NCBI GenBank assembly: GCA_010672965.1
Contig: JAAHFN010000001.1
Coordinates: 1-64,000 of the forward strand
Direction: 5' to 3'
Length of the DNA stretch: 64,000 nt
Origin: Oscillatoria sp. SIO1A7
GTDB taxonomy: Bacteria > Cyanobacteriota > Cyanobacteriia > Cyanobacteriales > Laspinemataceae
How positions within the stretch are numbered: the stretch's first letter is position 1; each line of letters begins with the position of its first letter. Shown one piece after another: positions 8,211 to 17,122 of the stretch. The notes beneath the pieces are model-generated. The model ran no database searches and was not told where the DNA came from. It worked only from the letters and a program-made list of their open reading frames with translations. A program made the translations under genes and the position numbers.

Positions 8211-10781
8211 ATGTCATCGGAATCATCAACGAAAAAACTACTGCAAGGGGGAATAAAGGACCTCACAGAGGGCCGCTATTCCGAAGCTGCAGGGCAATTG
8301 GAAGAATTTTGCCAGCGCTGCGAAGCTCGCAGCTTAGAAGTTCATAACTCTAAGGCTTATTGCACGGCCCAGATGGGTTTGGTGAGAGCTTATTACCACA
8401 GCGGTAAGACTGAAGATGCGATCGCCCTTTGCGAAAAACTGGCCGGGAGCGAAAACCCAAAGCTGAAGGCTTGGGCGCAGAAGTCGCTGCAATCTTGGCA
8501 AGTGCTAAATGAAAGGAAAGGAGCTAAGAAGGAAAACAAGGAAGCGATCGCATCAGCTCCTGCATCCTCAGCTCCTACATCCTCAGCTACCCCAGAAGCT
8601 TCTACTCCTATATATCTAGAGAAGCCAGCAAGCGAGGAGGAAAGCTACGAGCAGGAGCAAGAGGACGAACTAGACAGCGAGAGCGAAACCGATCTAATCG
8701 TTCCTGGGGAATTGCTCCAAGGGGGACGAAAGGCGTTAAAAGAAAAGCGCTATGCGGAAGCGGTGCAACAACTGGAAGAATTTTGCCAGAGATCCGAAGA
8801 AACCCATTCAGATTTTGCTCAGGCACGGATGTGGTTGGTAAAGGCTTATCGAGGCAATGCTCAACTATCGGAAGCGATCGCCCTGTGCGAAGAATTGGCC
8901 GACAGTTCCGATACGCTGGTTAGAGATTGGGTCAAACAAACCCTGCCCTCTTTAAAAGCTTCTGGTAGAAAAGCCTCTGGGAAAAAAGCGCCAACGCCGG
9001 AACCGATCGCGGCGCCAGATCCAGAATCGCCAGAAGAGGAACAACCTAAAGCAATTCCGAAAGCAGGACGCTCTCCACAAATGGGAGTCAGGCTAGCCAT
9101 GAAAGGAATTGCTGGCAGTCTCGCTCTAGCATCCACCGTAACTATTAGCCTGCTATTTGGCATGGTATTAGTCTTATCTTTAGCCCTAATCCTGATAGTC
9201 GGGAGCGACAATCCAGGCACAGGGCTACAGATGTCTATTGCCATTACCATTGCCGTCAATTTAGGGATGTTTTTCCTCTCTCCTTGGATAATGGACTTCA
9301 TCCAGGGCGGGCTCTATCGCACTCGCTGGGTTTCTCTCAAGGAAATCGAGCGCTACAGTCCAGAATCCGCAGAAGTAATTCGGCAAGTTTGCGCCCGGAA
9401 AAAGCTCAAGCACCCGAAACTGGGAATAATTGACGACGACAATCCTACAGCCTTTACCTATGGTTCCCTGCCCAACACCGCTCGCATCGTCGTCAGCAAT
9501 GGAATCTTTGTTTATCTAGATGATGACGAAGCAGCCACCGTCTATGCTCACGAACTCGGGCACATAGTTCATTGGGACTTTGCGGTGATGACCTTGGCCT
9601 CGACTTTGCTGCAAATCATTTATCTGATTTACATCTATACCCGAGAGCTAGCAGACCAGCTCGGTAACGGCGACGCGGAGAAGAAAATCAAACAAGCCGC
9701 TCGCAACGCCGCTCTCTTGGCCTATATCTTTTACATTATCGGCAACTATCTGCTGCTATATCTATCTCGCACCCGAGAGTATTTTGCCGATCGCTTTTCT
9801 GCAGAAGCCACCGGCAACCCCAACGGTCTCTCCCGCGCCTTGGTCAAAATTGCCTACGGCATTCTCGAAGAAGCTAAAGAAACTGCACAACCGAGCAAGT
9901 TAATTCAAGGAACTCGCGCTTTGGGCATTGCCGACTCGAAAGCTGCGGCATCCATTGGCACCGCTTATCGCATTGCCTCAGAACCGGAAAAAATTGGTCG
10001 CGTCTTTCTCTGGGATATGTTTAACCCTTGGGGCTGGTGGATGGAGCTAAATTCAACTCACCCCCTGACTGGCAAGCGGGTGCGAGCCCTAAGCACCTAT
10101 GCAGAACAACTGGGCTTAGACGTAGAATTCGATATGGGTCGGATTATCGGAGAGGGTCGCAAGCTAAACCGGAAAAAACTCTACGGCGATTTTGTCTTCG
10201 ATATCTTCATTTATTGGATTCAGTGGATTGGGGCGATCGTCGGTGCCGTTCTCGGTTTTATCCTCTACAGCTTATCCAGAGGTCTGATGAGTCCGGCAAT
10301 GGTCAGCGCATTCGCCACTCTTGGTTTTGGTATCGCTACTCTGATTAAAATATTAGTTGCATTTCCCCAGTTCAAGCGATTGCCCAAGACTGATGTTCTC
10401 ACCCTCATGTCCGATCCTTATGCCAGCCCAATGCGGGGCAAGCCTGCCAAAATTGAGGGCAAGGTTATAGGTCGCGGCGATGCGGGCTATGCTTTCGGTT
10501 CGGACATGAAATTCCAGGATCCGGCGGGTACGATCTATCTACGTTATGCCTCCCGCTTTGGCCCGCTCGGTAACTTCCTATTTGGCTGGACGCAAGTCGA
10601 GAGCTTGGTAGGTCTCGAAGGTGGTGCAGTCGGTTGGTTCCGGCGCGGAATAGTTCCCTGGATCGATTTATCGGAGCTTAAGGGGGACAATCGACGCATT
10701 ACCAGTCACCATCGCTTTTGGCTGGGGATTGTCGGCTGCGGAGCTATAGTCCTCGGCCTGCTTCAGGCTTTTATGTCTTAA
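8211..10781 (+). CDS. Membrane-bound M48-family (HtpX-like) metalloprotease with TPR-like N-terminus
   Basis: 856 residues. The M48 zinc protease domain has HELGH at 447-451 and the third zinc ligand E523 in REYFADRFSAEATG. The N-terminal 270 residues contain two related helical repeats (LLQGGIKDLTEGRYSEAAGQLEEFC and LLQGGRKALKEKRYAEAVQQLEEFC), TPR-like, joined by Glu/Ala/Ser-rich linkers. Two hydrophobic segments (about 300-325 and 343-363) precede the protease and more follow. A C-terminal domain of about 130 residues (KPAKIEGKVIGRGDAG) ends with a final membrane helix. HtpX-like enzymes degrade damaged membrane proteins; the substrate here is inferred only. GGGAG seven bases upstream supports the ATG at 8211. 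It is longer than HtpX (about 290), as usual for cyanobacterial fused versions. Confidence 0.9.
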   Translation: MSSESSTKKLLQGGIKDLTEGRYSEAAGQLEEFCQRCEARSLEVHNSKAYCTAQMGLVRAYYHSGKTEDAIALCEKLAGSENPKLKAWAQKSLQSWQVLNERKGAKKENKEAIASAPASSAPTSSATPEASTPIYLEKPASEEESYEQEQEDELDSESETDLIVPGELLQGGRKALKEKRYAEAVQQLEEFCQRSEETHSDFAQARMWLVKAYRGNAQLSEAIALCEELADSSDTLVRDWVKQTLPSLKASGRKASGKKAPTPEPIAAPDPESPEEEQPKAIPKAGRSPQMGVRLAMKGIAGSLALASTVTISLLFGMVLVLSLALILIVGSDNPGTGLQMSIAITIAVNLGMFFLSPWIMDFIQGGLYRTRWVSLKEIERYSPESAEVIRQVCARKKLKHPKLGIIDDDNPTAFTYGSLPNTARIVVSNGIFVYLDDDEAATVYAHELGHIVHWDFAVMTLASTLLQIIYLIYIYTRELADQLGNGDAEKKIKQAARNAALLAYIFYIIGNYLLLYLSRTREYFADRFSAEATGNPNGLSRALVKIAYGILEEAKETAQPSKLIQGTRALGIADSKAAASIGTAYRIASEPEKIGRVFLWDMFNPWGWWMELNSTHPLTGKRVRALSTYAEQLGLDVEFDMGRIIGEGRKLNRKKLYGDFVFDIFIYWIQWIGAIVGAVLGFILYSLSRGLMSPAMVSAFATLGFGIATLIKILVAFPQFKRLPKTDVLTLMSDPYASPMRGKPAKIEGKVIGRGDAGYAFGSDMKFQDPAGTIYLRYASRFGPLGNFLFGWTQVESLVGLEGGAVGWFRRGIVPWIDLSELKGDNRRITSHHRFWLGIVGCGAIVLGLLQAFMS

Positions 10782-11079
10782 AGCGATAGGGTGGGAAGAT
10801 ATTATAGGACTTACGCATGGGCTCTATATCTGCTAGGGGTGACTCGCGAATCACCCCTACATCCGATCGCTCCCCCTGCCCAAATTGCGATCGCCTGTTT
10901 ATTGCCATGTCCCAGAGAGGGTAAAATGCTCCTGACCCAGCCCCAGTAGAGGTGGCCCCATATAAGAGTTAGCGCCCGAGCCCTAATTGCTGCATTGCTC
11001 TTAATTGCCGCTCTTACAAGTCGCTCTTAATTGCCGCTCTTACTGCCGCCCTTATTTGGGGAAAGCGATCGCAATAAGC

Positions 11080-12471
11080 ATGGAAGATAAAATTTCAATC
11101 GCTCGCGTAATCCTAGTTCGTCACGGCCAAAGCACCTATAACATAGAGCGTCGCATTCAAGGCCGCCTCGACAAATCGGTATTAACTGAAATTGGTCAAA
11201 CTACAGCCCGTCAAGTCGCTGCAACCCTTAGAGGCATGACTTTAGATGCCGTTTACTGCAGCCCCTTGCAACGGGCCAAACAAACTGCCGAAATAATCGT
11301 TTCCGAACTAGCCAATAGCGAAGCGCCACCGCCAGGGCCGCAGGTATCGCCAGAACTGATGGAGGTGGATTTGCCGCTCTGGGAAGGAATGTTGCGCGAA
11401 GAAGTAATTGAGAAATTTCCCGAGGACTACTCTTGCTGGCAGGAGCGACCGCAGGAATTTCGCATGGTCGTCCCCGAAGGCACCGCCGAGCGAGAACATT
11501 TTCCGGTCTTAGCCCTACACCAGCAAGCAAAGCGGTTTTGGACAGAAATTTTATCTCGACATGGCGGCCAAACTATTTTAGTCGTTGCTCATAACGGTAT
11601 TAATCGCTGCCTGCTGAGTACGGCGATCGGGATTTCCCCAGCAAGCTACCATTCCATCCAACAATCCAACTGCGGCATCAGCGTCCTTAACTTTGCCATT
11701 CCGGCCGGGAGCGCATTTACCCCCGACTCTTTGCCCCGAGTACAGCTAGAGTCGATGAACGTAACTAGCCATCTGGGGCAAAACATTCCGACCCTAAGAC
11801 CAAACCACACTGGGGCTCGCTTGCTGCTAGTCCGCCACGGGGAAACAGAATGGAATCGCAACCAGCAGTTTCAGGGACAAATCGATATACCGCTCAACGA
11901 GCGTGGTAAAGAACAAGCCCAGCGTGCGGCGGAGTTGCTCCAGGACGTGCAGATAGACTCAGCCGTTAGCAGTACCCTATCGCGTCCGAAAGAAACAGCG
12001 GAAATTATTTTGCAGCAGCACCATCCCGGAGTAGAGCTGGAACTGCGCGACACCATGAAAGAGATTAGCCACGGATTGTGGGAAGGCAAATTCGAGTCGG
12101 AAATCGAAGGGGAATTTCCCGGGATGTTGCAGGAGTGGAAGGAAGCGCCAGAAACCGTGCAGATGCCAGAAGGAGAAAATTTGCAACAAGTCTGGGAGCG
12201 TAGCCTTGAGGCTTGGCGCTCTATTGTTTCCTCTGCCCCGAGCGGCACTACAGTTTTAGTCGTAGGTCACGATGCGATTAATAAAGCTATCCTCTGTCAG
12301 CTTTTCAATCTAGAAACCGAGCATTTTTGGAAATTCAAACAGGGTAACTGTAGCGTTACTGTCATAGACTATCCCAAAGGCATAGAAGGACGACCGGTAC
12401 TACAGGCGATGAATATTACCACTCATCTCGGTGGCGGCGTTCTGGATAAGACGGCGGCGGGGGCGTTGTAA
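11080..12471 (+). CDS. Two-domain histidine phosphatase (phosphoglycerate mutase-like)
   Basis: 463 residues made of two tandem histidine-phosphatase domains. Each has its own RHG phosphohistidine motif: LVRHGQSTYN near residue 14 and LVRHGETEWN near 250. Each also has its own second histidine segment: VVAHNGINRCLL and VVGHDAINKAIL. The duplication is typical of a cyanobacterial subfamily annotated as phosphoglycerate mutase or broad phosphatase; the real substrate is unknown and could be a sugar phosphate. The start is the ATG at 11080. An upstream frame back to 11005 reads through directly repeated gctcttaattgccgctcttac sequence and is not believed. The 298-base spacer before it also contains a fragment beginning ggacttacgcat (about 10804) from the family C element. 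Solitary gene. Confidence 0.88.
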   Translation: MEDKISIARVILVRHGQSTYNIERRIQGRLDKSVLTEIGQTTARQVAATLRGMTLDAVYCSPLQRAKQTAEIIVSELANSEAPPPGPQVSPELMEVDLPLWEGMLREEVIEKFPEDYSCWQERPQEFRMVVPEGTAEREHFPVLALHQQAKRFWTEILSRHGGQTILVVAHNGINRCLLSTAIGISPASYHSIQQSNCGISVLNFAIPAGSAFTPDSLPRVQLESMNVTSHLGQNIPTLRPNHTGARLLLVRHGETEWNRNQQFQGQIDIPLNERGKEQAQRAAELLQDVQIDSAVSSTLSRPKETAEIILQQHHPGVELELRDTMKEISHGLWEGKFESEIEGEFPGMLQEWKEAPETVQMPEGENLQQVWERSLEAWRSIVSSAPSGTTVLVVGHDAINKAILCQLFNLETEHFWKFKQGNCSVTVIDYPKGIEGRPVLQAMNITTHLGGGVLDKTAAGAL

Positions 12472-12774
12472 GTGGGCATTGGGAATTGGGTGTAGGGTGT
12501 AGGGTGTAGGGTGTAGGGCATTGGGAGTTAGGCATTATAAAAGTTGTAAGTTCAATTATTGAATTGACAAGTTAAACTAAACTCAAAATTTCTTCCCTGT
12601 CAAATGCCCCATGCAATTGCGCCTGCCCCGCTTTAAAAGAGGGGAGCCCAATGCCCAATTCTCCAATGCCCAATGCCCAATGCCACCCACCCCCCAACCC
12701 CCTCCCGAGAGGCGGAGGTTGCCCCATGCCCAATGCCCAATGCCCAATGCCCCATGCCCTAATTAATAATTCTA
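12472..12774. repeat. Spacer with gggtgta and atgccca heptamers
   Basis: Contains gggtgtagggtgtaggg repeats (about 12488-12518), then tandem atgccca units (12645-12760) interrupted by a short GC-rich block. The frame at 12651 is built from these repeats and is rejected. The last 14 bases before the gene at 12775 are AT-rich and lack a clear ribosome-binding site. Confidence 0.8.
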
Positions 12775-14166
12775 GTGAAAGGTACGTTACTGCAACAAGT
12801 CAGGGTGCTAGATCCGGTTTCCGATACGGATCGGATTGCCGATGTTTTTATAGCCGATCGCACCATCAAAGCCATCGAAGCCCAGATACCGGCTCCGGGC
12901 TCCGAGATAGAAACGGACGAAGAAACTAATATAAAAACGATAGATTGTCGGGGCTTAGTTCTCGGACCTGGTTTGGTGGATTTGTACGGTCATGGTGGCG
13001 AGCCCGGGTTTGAAGAGCGAGAAACTCTGGCTTCTTTAATGCAAGCGGCCGCAGCCGGCGGATTTACCAGAATAGCGATTTTGCCCGATACCAAACCGCC
13101 ACTAGACAATCCAGGTAGTTTGGCATGGTTGCGATCGCTCCTGGATAGGCTACAAATAGATTTCCCAAATTCCACCGCTCCCCCGCAACTCTATTTCTGG
13201 GGAGCGCTAACTAAAGAGATCCAAGGGGAGCAAATGACCGAATTTGCAGAATTAGCGAATTCGGGAATAGTCGGATTTGCCGACAGCCTGCCTCTGGAAA
13301 ATCTGGCATTGTTGCGACGGATCTTGGAATATCTGCAACCCCTGGAATTGCCGTTGGCTATTTGGCCGAAGTGGAGCAGTTTAGCAGGCAAAAGTGCGGT
13401 TAGGGAAGGTCGAGCCTCTATCCGCTTGGGATTGCCCGGGGCTCCAGCTAGCGCCGAAACCTCTGCCCTGGCTGCGATTCTGGAAATAGCCCGCGCCACG
13501 GGGACTCTAGTTCATATTATGCGGGTTTCTACAGCTCGGAGTTTAGAACTAATAGAAGAAGCGAAAAGCCGAGGCTTGCCCGTTACTGCCAGCACCACCT
13601 GGATGCACTTACTCCTTAATACAGAAGATATCGACGGTCAAAATACTCTTTCTCAAAATATTCAAGCTCTTTCTCAAAATACTCAAGAGTCCCGAGAGTC
13701 AAATTTTAATTTTTCATTTCCAATTCCCTACGATCCGAGCCTGCGTCTCGACCCGCCTCTCGGCAATCCAGAGGATCAAACAGCCCTGATTCGGGGAGTG
13801 CGAGAAGGAATAATCGATGCGATCGCCATCGACCACAGCCCCTATCTTTATGAAGAGAAAAACGTTGCCTTTGCCGAAGCTCCTCCCGGTGCCATTGGTT
13901 TAGAGCTGGCACTCTCGCTACTTTGGCAAAACTTGGTCAAAAATGAGAGACTATCGGCTTTGGAATTATGGCGGGCCTTGAGCAGCCAACCCGCCCTCTG
14001 TTTGAATTTGAAGCCAGTCTCCTTATCTATTGGCAGTCCGGCAGAGTTGACTTTATTCGATCCAGAAGAAACTTGGCAAGCGGACGAGCATATTCTCAAA
14101 TCCCGCTCTGCTAATACTCCTTGGCTCGGCCAACAGATTATCGGGCGCGTGGTGAGGACCTTTTAG
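12775..14166 (+). CDS. Dihydroorotase homologue lacking most metal ligands
   Basis: 463-residue amidohydrolase of the dihydroorotase (PyrC) family, whose active members convert carbamoyl aspartate to dihydroorotate in pyrimidine synthesis. Here the HxH metal motif and substrate arginine (normally DxHxHLREPG) read DLYGHGGEPG (69-78), so the first His is Tyr and the Arg is Gly. The HVST histidine is R250 (HIMRVS). The HCED region has no equivalent histidine. D353 (AIDHSPY) is kept. The same substitutions are, from memory, a feature of a conserved cyanobacterial subfamily, so this is a lineage trait rather than decay. A non-catalytic or altered role is likely, with a canonical PyrC elsewhere. 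The start is GTG at 12775. Confidence 0.85.
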   Translation: MKGTLLQQVRVLDPVSDTDRIADVFIADRTIKAIEAQIPAPGSEIETDEETNIKTIDCRGLVLGPGLVDLYGHGGEPGFEERETLASLMQAAAAGGFTRIAILPDTKPPLDNPGSLAWLRSLLDRLQIDFPNSTAPPQLYFWGALTKEIQGEQMTEFAELANSGIVGFADSLPLENLALLRRILEYLQPLELPLAIWPKWSSLAGKSAVREGRASIRLGLPGAPASAETSALAAILEIARATGTLVHIMRVSTARSLELIEEAKSRGLPVTASTTWMHLLLNTEDIDGQNTLSQNIQALSQNTQESRESNFNFSFPIPYDPSLRLDPPLGNPEDQTALIRGVREGIIDAIAIDHSPYLYEEKNVAFAEAPPGAIGLELALSLLWQNLVKNERLSALELWRALSSQPALCLNLKPVSLSIGSPAELTLFDPEETWQADEHILKSRSANTPWLGQQIIGRVVRTF

Positions 14167-14327
14167 GGTAGGGGAGTGTGGGGGAGGGGAGTGTGGGGAG
14201 TGTGGGGAGTATGGGGACATGGGGACATGGGGACATGGGGACCGGGAGACATGGGGACATGGGGACATGGGAGCAGGGGTCGAAAATAAACCTAACGACC
14301 CGACAATTTGCGTAAGTCCTATAAACT
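14167..14327. repeat. Tandem gggagtgtgg and ggggacat repeats
   Basis: Immediately after the dihydroorotase-like gene come gggagtgtgg units and then seven or so ggggacat units (about 14210-14268). A solo gcgtaagtcct end of the family C element lies at about 14311. Confidence 0.8.
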
Positions 14328-14368
14328 ACGGCCACCTCTTGCCAATTAGGGCGGTAAGAGGTGGCCGT
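14328..14368. terminator. Hairpin terminator
   Basis: A perfect 13-bp stem (acggccacctctt, 14328-14340, with aagaggtggccgt, 14356-14368) is followed on the plus strand by tttgg. It lies between the plus-strand dihydroorotase-like gene and the minus-strand nblA, so it could serve the former. The T-run is short. Confidence 0.6.
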
Positions 14369-14418
14369 TTTGGTATTAATTTTGGCTATATTTGCGATCG
14401 CTAACCCTTGAGGGAGTT

Positions 14419-14542
14419 ATATCAAATCCGGTTACTCATAAATACCGTACCGTAGGGGCAGTCCCCCCGTGGCTGCCCCGATTGGTCTGGGGCGCTCCCG
14501 GGGGCACCGCCCCTACGATCGTTGTTTAACCGGATTTGATAT
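14419..14542. mobile_element. MITE-like element, family D (ends ATATCAAATCCGGTTA)
   Basis: Perfect 16-bp inverted ends atatcaaatccggtta (14419-14434) and taaccggatttgatat (14527-14542) enclose 92 GC-rich bases, themselves partly self-complementary (taggggcagtcccccc and gggggcaccgccccta). A second good copy is at 41064-41193, and solo or degenerate ends lie near 2787, 3068, 32803 and 41819. No coding capacity. Confidence 0.75.
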
Positions 14543-14670
14543 TAGTCTGTCAAGAAAGAATTAGGCATTGGGCCGTAGGGCCGTAGGGCATCGGAAATAA
14601 AATTGCCAGGACTTACGCGCCCTCAACCCCACACCCCACACCCCACACCCTAGCTTGGCGGTGTAGATTC
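14543..14670. repeat. Short heptamer repeats downstream of nblA
   Basis: Holds gggccgta repeats, a solo ggacttacgcg end (about 14610) and a run of accccac heptamers (14628-14650). Nothing coding is seen. Confidence 0.7.
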
Positions 14671-14838
14671 TTACAGTTTTTTGGCCATATACCTGAATAA
14701 ATTGTCTTTTACCATGTTTTGTCTGAGAACCTCCAGCAAATATTCTTGGGCCTGTTGACGACTTAAATTTTGGACCTGATCGCGCAAAACTTGTAGCTTG
14801 AATTGTTGTTCCAAAGTGAGGCTAGTTGGCATATCCAT
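14671..14838 (-). CDS. nblA: Phycobilisome degradation adaptor NblA
   Basis: 55 residues, the usual NblA length. NblA binds phycobiliproteins and a Clp chaperone so that the phycobilisome is degraded under nitrogen or sulphur starvation. The signature is LTLEQQFKLQVLRDQVQNLS followed by RQQAQEYLLEVLRQNMVKDN, the two helices of the family, and the short basic tail RYMAKKL. The start was set at the ATG at 14838 (MDMPTSLTLEQQF); a frame runs 16 codons further upstream, but that extension is Gln/Lys/Arg-rich and unlike NblA. A GGAG lies about 9 bases before this ATG. It is placed near the cpcS-type and cpcG genes, although on the opposite strand. Expression is normally starvation-induced; no binding site was identified here. 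Confidence 0.88.
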   Translation of the reverse strand: MDMPTSLTLEQQFKLQVLRDQVQNLSRQQAQEYLLEVLRQNMVKDNLFRYMAKKL

Positions 14839-15075
14839 AGTTCTTTGCTCCCGTTGTTCCTGTTTGTTCGTTTGCTTGGGTATCAAAGACGCCGTTCAAA
14901 TCGCCTTTGGTTCTCTTTATTGTAAATTATCGTAAACTTTGCTTGACAAACTGTCCATGCTGTACATTTGGCGATTAATTTAGTCAACAAAAGTTAAATT
15001 AAGGGGTAGAGCAGTTATGATAGGAGGGTGAAAACCCTGGTAAATCAAGGGCTTGAGAGCTTTGGAGGTAATTTG

Positions 15076-15705
15076 ATGGATGCAATGGAATTTTTTGAAA
15101 AAAGTGCGGGAAAGTGGCGATCGCAGCGCACGACCCACCATTTGGCTTTCCGACGGGCCGAGATGGGGGATTTGGAAATTGCGGTGGAAACTCTAGGGCC
15201 AAAAGCCGATCGTGTGGTAGAAATCTGCAAGTACCACGATATAGATCCGACCCTGGCCGTTGGTGGGGCATTGGTAATCTGGGAGGGTTCGATGGCTTGG
15301 GACAAAGAGGGCGAAGGTCACTCGTCGGAAACAGTATTTGCGATCGTTCCCGACCCAGACAATCCCAAAAAGGGCAGAATGCTGCGAGAAAGGGGATATG
15401 CCGAAACCGTTCCAGTTGCCGGCCGCTATGAAATGGACGATGACGATGGACTGGTTCTGATTACCGAATACGAAACCATGTCTGCTAGGGAGCGCTTCTG
15501 GTTTGTCAATCCCAATCTGCGCCTGCGAAGCAGCACGGTGAAACGCTTTGGCGGGTTTAACACTGCTTCATTTTGCAGCGAAACCCGGATAAATTCCGAG
15601 AATGGCGAGAATGGCTCCGCCGATCCCGACTCAGCCCCGACGCCAACCGTGGCAACTGCCCCAAAAGCAACTGCCCCACAGTTTTCTTCCTTATTGGGTT
15701 GGTGA
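15076..15705 (+). CDS. CpcS/CpeS-family phycobiliprotein lyase
   Basis: 209-residue S-type bilin lyase. These lipocalin-like proteins attach phycocyanobilin or phycoerythrobilin to Cys-82/84 of phycobiliprotein subunits. The opening MDAMEFFEKSAGKWRSQRTT and the later RERGYAETVPVAGRYEM, TEYETMSARERFWFVNPNLR and GFNTASFCSETR segments are characteristic. GGAGG at 15064-15068, seven bases before the ATG at 15076, fixes the start; an in-frame ATG-less extension upstream is not used. The last 25-30 residues (NGENGSADPDSAPTPTVATA onward) are Pro/Ala/Thr-rich and exceed the family core. Which paralogue it is (CpcS, CpcU or CpeS) cannot be decided by eye. It sits close to nblA and cpcG, a loose phycobilisome neighbourhood. 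Confidence 0.87.
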   Translation: MDAMEFFEKSAGKWRSQRTTHHLAFRRAEMGDLEIAVETLGPKADRVVEICKYHDIDPTLAVGGALVIWEGSMAWDKEGEGHSSETVFAIVPDPDNPKKGRMLRERGYAETVPVAGRYEMDDDDGLVLITEYETMSARERFWFVNPNLRLRSSTVKRFGGFNTASFCSETRINSENGENGSADPDSAPTPTVATAPKATAPQFSSLLGW

Positions 15706-15911
15706 AAAGTCAAAAGTCATGCATTCAAAAGTCAAAAGTGAAAAGTGAAAAGGAAAGAGGCTCCGGTGCAGGGAGGGGCAGGGTAGAGAGCGGAAGAGAG
15801 GCAGAGAGCGGGGGCAGGGTAGAGAGCGGGGGAACTGTCGGTCAGTGGGAAGAGCGCGCAGAATATTCTCCCCCATCTCCCCACTCTTCCCCACCTCTAC
15901 ACCCTACACCG
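15706..15911. repeat. Purine-rich repeats between the lyase and the HExxH gene
   Basis: Contains caaaagtcaaaagtgaaaagtg repeats, gcagggtagagagcgg(g/a) repeats, then C-rich ctcccccatctccccac sequence. An open frame runs through from 15573, but the part before 15912 is low-complexity and not considered protein. Confidence 0.75.
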
Positions 15912-16670
15912 ATGGCGGCCCCACACCCTGGAGATCTCGCCAACTCCGATCGCGAAGCGTCTGCGCAGGAGAATCCCTTCCAGAACGGCTGGGAGTATCT
16001 GAATCGGGCGCGTCAGCTTGCTCCAGATTCGGGAATCATTGAAGTGACAGAGGATATTGTCGATCGCATCCACATCTGCACCTGGATTGGCTTGCATATT
16101 GATGCGGTTAATTCCCAGCTCTATGCTTGTCTGGACGCCTGCCATCAATGCTTTCGGAAAAGCCAACAGCGAGAAATGCAAATTTTGGCCGTTCCCTTGT
16201 CCTCGCACTTGGGCATAGATGGTTTCTGCAATATTCTGCTCGACCCGGTAGCGATTATGATTGATGTCGGTCGCGTTGCTCCTTCCGATTGGCTGGGTTT
16301 GGTGGCCCATGAATACGCCCACGCCCACTTAAAGTCGGCCGGTCACGATCGCTCTTTTTTCGAGGTATTGACTCATATTTGTTTGGGATTGGGATTGCGA
16401 CCGCCTCCAGCAGAAAGCATCGACAGTGCGATCGCTTCTGCCCAACTGCGCCATTGGCCCTACTGTAACCCCCTTCCAGACCCCCTGGCTTTTTGGAAAG
16501 GACTCGGGGAGCAGGGGAGCAAGGGGCATCGGGGCAGGGGAGCAGGGGAGCAGGGGAGCAGGGGGCATCTCCCCCCTCCTGAGCCTTTAAAAGGGTCCCT
16601 TATGGAGCCCAAGGAAGCTCTTCTGCTCTCAGCGGTCAGCTCTGAGCTAGAGCTAAAAGCTGAAAGCTGA
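15912..16670 (+). CDS. Putative HExxH metalloprotein, C-terminus derived from repeat DNA
   Basis: 252 residues, not assigned to a named family. HEYAHAHL with the HExxH signature of zinc metallopeptidases lies near 138, followed by GHDRSFFEVLTHICLGLGL, which could supply the third ligand. The upstream part (NPFQNGWEYLNRARQLAPDS) is a helical lead-in. From about residue 198 the protein is coded by gagcaggggagcaagggg-type tandem repeats and by a hairpin sequence, giving GEQGSKGHRGRGAGEQG and a Leu/Ser/Glu tail. The ancestral stop has apparently been lost to repeat insertion. The ATG at 15912 is the first after the upstream repeats; no strong ribosome-binding site is seen. Function unknown. Confidence 0.6.
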   Translation: MAAPHPGDLANSDREASAQENPFQNGWEYLNRARQLAPDSGIIEVTEDIVDRIHICTWIGLHIDAVNSQLYACLDACHQCFRKSQQREMQILAVPLSSHLGIDGFCNILLDPVAIMIDVGRVAPSDWLGLVAHEYAHAHLKSAGHDRSFFEVLTHICLGLGLRPPPAESIDSAIASAQLRHWPYCNPLPDPLAFWKGLGEQGSKGHRGRGAGEQGSRGHLPPPEPLKGSLMEPKEALLLSAVSSELELKAES

Positions 16671-16684
16671 GAGCAGAAGAGCTT
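16615..16684. terminator. Long hairpin with T-run
   Basis: A perfect 18-bp stem (aagctcttctgctctcag, 16615-16632, with ctgagagcagaagagctt, 16667-16684) is followed by four or more T. It overlaps the stop codon of the HExxH gene, matching an intrinsic terminator for it. Confidence 0.65.
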
Positions 16685-17122
16685 TTTTGCCCAATTCCCA
16701 ATGCCCAAGGAAGCGGTCAGCTCTGAGCGCATAAGCTGTTGGGCGAAGCCCAACGCGGCAGGGTGAGCTGAGAGCTTTTTGCCCAATGCGAACATGCCCA
16801 ATTCCCAAGGAAGCGGTCAGCTCTGAGCTAGAGCTAAAAGCTGAAAGCTGAGAGCTGAGAGCTTTTTTGCCCAATTCCCAATGTCGGTCCTTAAAAAAAT
16901 ATTAAAATTTGTTGCGATTTTTTAGAAAAATGAGAATTGAATCCCCGCAATCCCCTAATCTGATGGTGGGCTATTTATGGCGTAGCCGCCAACCTGGGGA
17001 CTGGGGACTGGGGATTGAGGACTGGGGGATTAGGGATGCTCTGACCTCTAACTAGCCTCTAGACCCTGGGTAAAAAAATAACTGTAAGCTGATAGTAAAA
17101 AAGAGATCGCGGAGATTCTGAC
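16685..17122. repeat. Spacer of gctgaaagctgagagct repeats before cpcG
   Basis: Two further copies of a unit containing aaggaagcggtcagctctgagc ... gctgagagcttttttgcccaatt (about 16706-16890). Then comes a gactggggactggggattg tandem repeat (16996-17030). The last 90 bases upstream of the cpcG start are AT-rich and are where its promoter or leader would be; no motif is asserted. Confidence 0.7.
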
